Shown here: positions 61,042 through 64,000 of the stretch, piece after piece
Numbering within the stretch: position 1 is the stretch's first letter
How the letters are laid out: each line of letters starts with the position of its first letter
Assembly: GCA_024276655.1 (NCBI GenBank)
Contig: JAJRWU010000141.1
Location: forward strand, 1 to 64,000
Origin: Planctomycetota bacterium
Lineage (GTDB): Bacteria; Planctomycetota; Planctomycetia; Pirellulales; Pirellulaceae
Direction of reading: 5' to 3'
Length of the DNA stretch: 64,000 nucleotides
Made by a program: the position numbers and the translations under genes
Notes under the pieces: generated by a model
What the model saw: the letters and a program-made list of their open reading frames with translations, nothing else
Database searches by the model: none
Told to the model about the DNA's origin: nothing

Positions 61042-62985
61042 ATGAGCAACCATCCTACTGATATTACGGTCAATGTCTCGATGCAGCTCGATCAGTCGGT
61101 GACGGTCGTGTTTGCCGATATTAACAAGCGCGTGGCCGAGCAGCAGCGGAAAATGACCGCCGCCTACACCAAGGGTTTTGCCGACCTGGCCAAGCAACAA
61201 AAGCGTTCCGCCGACGCCGCCATCAAACTCAACAAGAGCGTGGCCGATTTCAAAATCGCGGCCGACAAACGCGCCGCCAATGAAGCCGCCAAGGCGGCGG
61301 AAAAAGAGTCGCAGAGAAAGACGGCGCTCATCGCCAAGGAGGCGCAAGAGCGTCGCGATGCGATCCAAAAGTCCGTGCGAGAGCACGAACAGGCGTTGGC
61401 GAAACAGGCGGCGGCTAACAGGGCGGTGACCGATGGTCTGGTCCAGGCGAGCGAGAGCGTCGTCAAACTAAGCCGAGGTTTCGCGGCGTTGGGAGTCGTC
61501 AGCGATGAAAACGCCAAAAAGATCCTGGAAGTGACGAATCAGGTGGAAGCCGCCATTGAAGTCGCGAAGGGCGCGATTGGCGTCTATCGCGGAGTTGCGG
61601 GCGCTGTTGCCGCGTATCGCACCAGCGTGGCTGCCGCAGCCGCGGCGGAGAAAGCGTTGGGGAAGGCAAGAGCGGCAACGGCGGCGGCGGGCGGAGTTGG
61701 CAAGGTGATAGGCGGCGTTTCCGGCGCGGCGGGATTGGCGGGCGGCGCGGCAGGCGCAACGGGCCTTGCGAGCGCTGCCGCCGCCGCCGCCCCGATTGCC
61801 GCAGTGATTGCCGGCCTTGCCGCGCTGGCGGCGGCGATTGTTTTGGCGACGGAGTCCATTACGGGGGCCACTGGTCCAGGTTCGGCGTCGAATGCGGTTG
61901 GCGGTTTTTTGGCGAGAACGTCGACATCGCTCGACAGAAACACGCGCGGCGGCTTTGGAGGAGTACTGGCCGACACAGCGTTGAAGACCGTCGTTCCCCT
62001 CGGGGGACTGTTACCGAACGGGAGTGCGAACCGGTTGCTTCGCGCCACCGGCATGTCGGCCGCCGATTCGGAGATTGCCGCCGAGAAGCGAGCCAAAAAG
62101 GCGGCCCGGGAGAGAGAGAAAAATATCCGCATTGACCGCCTTGGCCGGTCGGAGCTAGGCGCCACGCGGCAGCGCATCGCGATTCGTGATTCCGCCGAGC
62201 AAGGCGTGTTGCAAGTGAATGACACCAAACAGGCGCAACTCGACCGGAGCGACGCCCGTTTGAGCCAAGTCCAGCAGGACCGCGCGGGATTTCGCGGCGT
62301 GGAACAAGGCGCGAAAACCGATGGACTTAAAAATGAAGCGCGTCAGGACATCATCAAGACACTTGAAAAAGAACGCGGGATCATCAGTCAGCAGTTTAAT
62401 CTCGTCAAGCAAATCAGCGCCGAGAAAATCGCCGGCGTACAGCGGGCGATTGCCGGGGAGCAGCAGCAGCTTGAAATATCGCAGCAGCGCATCGACCAAC
62501 TGAAGGAGAGCTTGCGTTCTGGCGCGCAACGGTTTGCGAGGGCGTCGAAAGAGGACCGCGAAGATGCGATCGAAATCCAACGTAAGCTGCTTAACAATGA
62601 GTACGTTAACGCCGAAGGCCGAACCAAGGCCGAGCGTTTCGGCTTGTCTAATACTTTCGAGGCAACAGCTAAACTTGACCAAGCCGATGCCAAAGAGTAT
62701 GGCTATTTTGATAATTTCGGTGGCGCGGAGCAACGTCGGTTAGAAGACGAAAGGCGGAAACAAGAGGCAATCAAAGCATCAATCGAAGTGAACCAAAAGA
62801 TTGAGGTTGATGTAAAAATTGACACCGAGGAAGTTCTTACACAACTAGCCGAAGCCACGGATAAAGCCCTCAAAGAGCAGGCGACCCTACTAAAGGCGGA
62901 CTTGCAGGGAACGCTCGACAAGATGCAAGGCGACAACAACAACGGCAATGAGGCGCGCGAGCGAGGATTCAGTCATCCGCTATGA
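61042..62985 (+). CDS. Tape-measure-like tail protein
   Basis: 647 residues, four bases after the chaperone. The N-terminus is a long helical region (ADINKRVAEQQRKMTAAYTK; LNKSVADFKIAADKRAANEA). A Gly/Ala-rich hydrophobic stretch follows at about 165-275 (VIGGVSGAAGLAGGAAGATG; IAAVIAGLAALAAAIVLATE), then a charged coiled coil to the end. This helix-hydrophobic-helix plan is that of tape-measure proteins, which set tail length. At 647 residues it would suit a short long-tail. No tail-tip or baseplate genes follow. Confidence 0.78.
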   Translation: MSNHPTDITVNVSMQLDQSVTVVFADINKRVAEQQRKMTAAYTKGFADLAKQQKRSADAAIKLNKSVADFKIAADKRAANEAAKAAEKESQRKTALIAKEAQERRDAIQKSVREHEQALAKQAAANRAVTDGLVQASESVVKLSRGFAALGVVSDENAKKILEVTNQVEAAIEVAKGAIGVYRGVAGAVAAYRTSVAAAAAAEKALGKARAATAAAGGVGKVIGGVSGAAGLAGGAAGATGLASAAAAAAPIAAVIAGLAALAAAIVLATESITGATGPGSASNAVGGFLARTSTSLDRNTRGGFGGVLADTALKTVVPLGGLLPNGSANRLLRATGMSAADSEIAAEKRAKKAAREREKNIRIDRLGRSELGATRQRIAIRDSAEQGVLQVNDTKQAQLDRSDARLSQVQQDRAGFRGVEQGAKTDGLKNEARQDIIKTLEKERGIISQQFNLVKQISAEKIAGVQRAIAGEQQQLEISQQRIDQLKESLRSGAQRFARASKEDREDAIEIQRKLLNNEYVNAEGRTKAERFGLSNTFEATAKLDQADAKEYGYFDNFGGAEQRRLEDERRKQEAIKASIEVNQKIEVDVKIDTEEVLTQLAEATDKALKEQATLLKADLQGTLDKMQGDNNNGNEARERGFSHPL

Positions 62986-62993
62986 TTCGAGGG

Positions 62994-63857
62994 TTACTTT
63001 TCAACCTCTTTCATAGCGGCAACAGGATCAAACAGCACAAGAAAAAAGACCGGAAACTCTGGAGCACTGCCGACATTCGCGTAGATACAGAAGAATCCTT
63101 TAACGCGAACATTCGATCCCTTTTTCCAGCCATCTGTGGGTATTCCTCGCAGCACAAACGACGCCCCACTTACTCGATACTCTTTGTTCCGCGAAAAATA
63201 AACGACGGCAGTTTGGTCATCGTAGACATCACGCACGGTCAGATTCGTGCGATCCGTGCCGGGCGCGGGAAGCAGCCCAAGTTGGCCAATCTCAAATTGG
63301 CCGACACCGCTTTCGTTTGGAATCATGAGCATGAAGTGCTCAACTAGCGGAGACTCTTTCATCTCCCTAATCAGTTTTTCCAGTTTTTGCCTTCGACCAC
63401 GAAATGCTTTTTGGAATTCCTCCTGATTGCGTTTGATATACGCCAGCGATACGCGTACTTTGGTTGCTTGCTTCTTGACTTCCCGTTTTTCAGAACGGTC
63501 AAGCTCACGACTAGAAGACAGTTTTACCAACCTCGTCAATTCCTTTTGTAACCGGGGAGTAAGGGTGTCAGGATCGGATATCCCCAAGTGTTCCTTCGCC
63601 GGGGCATCCAACGCTGGAGCTTCAGACGCATCTTTGCTTTTGTCTTCTCCTGGAAGTCGCATTGTTTTTTCAAAGCGATCGCGCCAACGGGCCTCAATTT
63701 CATCAGCCAGCTTCGCCCTCGCGGCAAGATACATCCGTGTGATCTTGACCTTTCGTGTGATCGCAGCTTTCCGAGCGATCTCTGCCGCGTCTTGTGCGAG
63801 AGCGACGGAAGCAACGACACATAAGGCCGCAACAAGTAAAAGAAATCGACGGTTCAT
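62994..63857 (-). CDS. Exported protein of unknown function beside the phage module
   Basis: 287 residues from the ATG at 63857 (AGGA about 12 bases upstream). Signal peptide MNRRFLLLVAALCVVASVAL ends near ALAQ. A charged helical region (AAITRKVKITRMYLAARAKL; LTRLVKLSSSRELDRSEKRE) precedes a beta-rich C-terminal half (VGQFEIGQLGLLPAPGTDRT; SFVLRGIPTDGWKKGSNVRV). I know no family. It converges on the tape-measure gene with 8 bases between stops, marking the abrupt end of the phage-like block. Confidence 0.7.
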   Translation of the reverse strand: MNRRFLLLVAALCVVASVALAQDAAEIARKAAITRKVKITRMYLAARAKLADEIEARWRDRFEKTMRLPGEDKSKDASEAPALDAPAKEHLGISDPDTLTPRLQKELTRLVKLSSSRELDRSEKREVKKQATKVRVSLAYIKRNQEEFQKAFRGRRQKLEKLIREMKESPLVEHFMLMIPNESGVGQFEIGQLGLLPAPGTDRTNLTVRDVYDDQTAVVYFSRNKEYRVSGASFVLRGIPTDGWKKGSNVRVKGFFCIYANVGSAPEFPVFFLVLFDPVAAMKEVEK

Positions 63858-64000
63858 GGCTCTAATTCCTGAAAATACGTTGTTCTTCACCCGAGCATTA
63901 TGGCGTCGCAATAACCAGAACGCAACTGCATAATGCACGGCGCCGCTGAATGAGGCGTCCACAGAATCGCAAGAACGCAATGCGATCAAAAATTCGGTCC

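Noticed and set aside
1-64000. tRNA, rRNA, CRISPR arrays or a replication origin
   Set aside because: Looked for T-loop GGTTCRA patterns, rRNA-like segments, spaced direct repeats and DnaA-box clusters by eye; none was convincing. A covariance search would be needed to exclude small RNAs.

Overview
The window looks like chromosomal DNA of a planctomycete, probably of the Pirellula/Rhodopirellula side of the phylum. The evidence is paralogous DUF1549/DUF1553 proteins with PSCyt-type haem sites, a DUF1501 Tat-exported protein, PPC-domain surface proteins, two cysteine-rich YTV-type cell-wall proteins, a transmembrane Ser/Thr kinase next to an FHA-cyclase, and moderately GC-rich DNA full of short dispersed palindromes. 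I saw no rRNA, tRNA or CRISPR array.

Layout. 1-440: the end of an IS3-family transposase abutting a beheaded gene fragment. 0.47-2.2 kb: an AbiE-type toxin-antitoxin pair read leftward from a tandem 20-bp operator-like repeat. 2.3-5.8 kb: two phosphohexomutases diverging across a perfect 26-bp inverted repeat. 6.1-11.6 kb: a glycosyltransferase, a glycine-rich exported protein, a YTV-type protein and an amidohydrolase. 11.6-12.3 kb: a gene-free stretch with two similar 9-codon micro-ORFs. 12.3-24.4 kb: a leftward set of four large exported proteins (two PSCyt/DUF1549/DUF1553, one PPC, one WD40). 24.8-28.3 kb: DUF1501 followed by a frameshifted PPC gene. 28.4-33.4 kb: a TPR-glycosyltransferase-DUF6165 fusion, a PIN toxin with its antitoxin, an HNH-like protein and an amidohydrolase. 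33.9-37.9 kb: a kinase-Cache receptor split by an in-frame TAG, then an FHA-cyclase. 38.3-44.1 kb: a gluzincin-like protein, a large repetitive YTV protein, a pseudopilin and the redox repressor Rex.

44.6-63.0 kb is one rightward, phage-derived head-tail operon behind a strong sigma-70-like promoter. The order is two small proteins, a matrixin-like protease, two CxxCH proteins, a small basic protein, ParB-like, an ABC-ATPase/acetyltransferase fusion, small and large terminase, portal, prohead protease, a decoration-like protein, major capsid, connector proteins, tail tube, a PAS-membrane protein, a tail-assembly chaperone with a textbook -1 frameshift site, and a tape-measure-like protein. 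No integrase, replication, tail-tip, baseplate or lysis gene is recognisable. A secreted host-like protein follows on the other strand. The block is either a truncated prophage or a domesticated, GTA-like particle; sequence alone does not decide.

Two layers of dispersed DNA structure stand out. One is a roughly 100-bp palindromic element (core AAAAGCCCGGCATTTT and its complement, outer arm AGGAACAGTCCTGAA) that repeatedly starts at the stop codon of the upstream gene and looks like a transplanted terminator. The other is a set of shorter repeats, including an AACTCCAACGGTGGGCGGC family that also sits just 3' of genes. Three reading frames carry single in-frame TAG codons and one carries a -1 indel.
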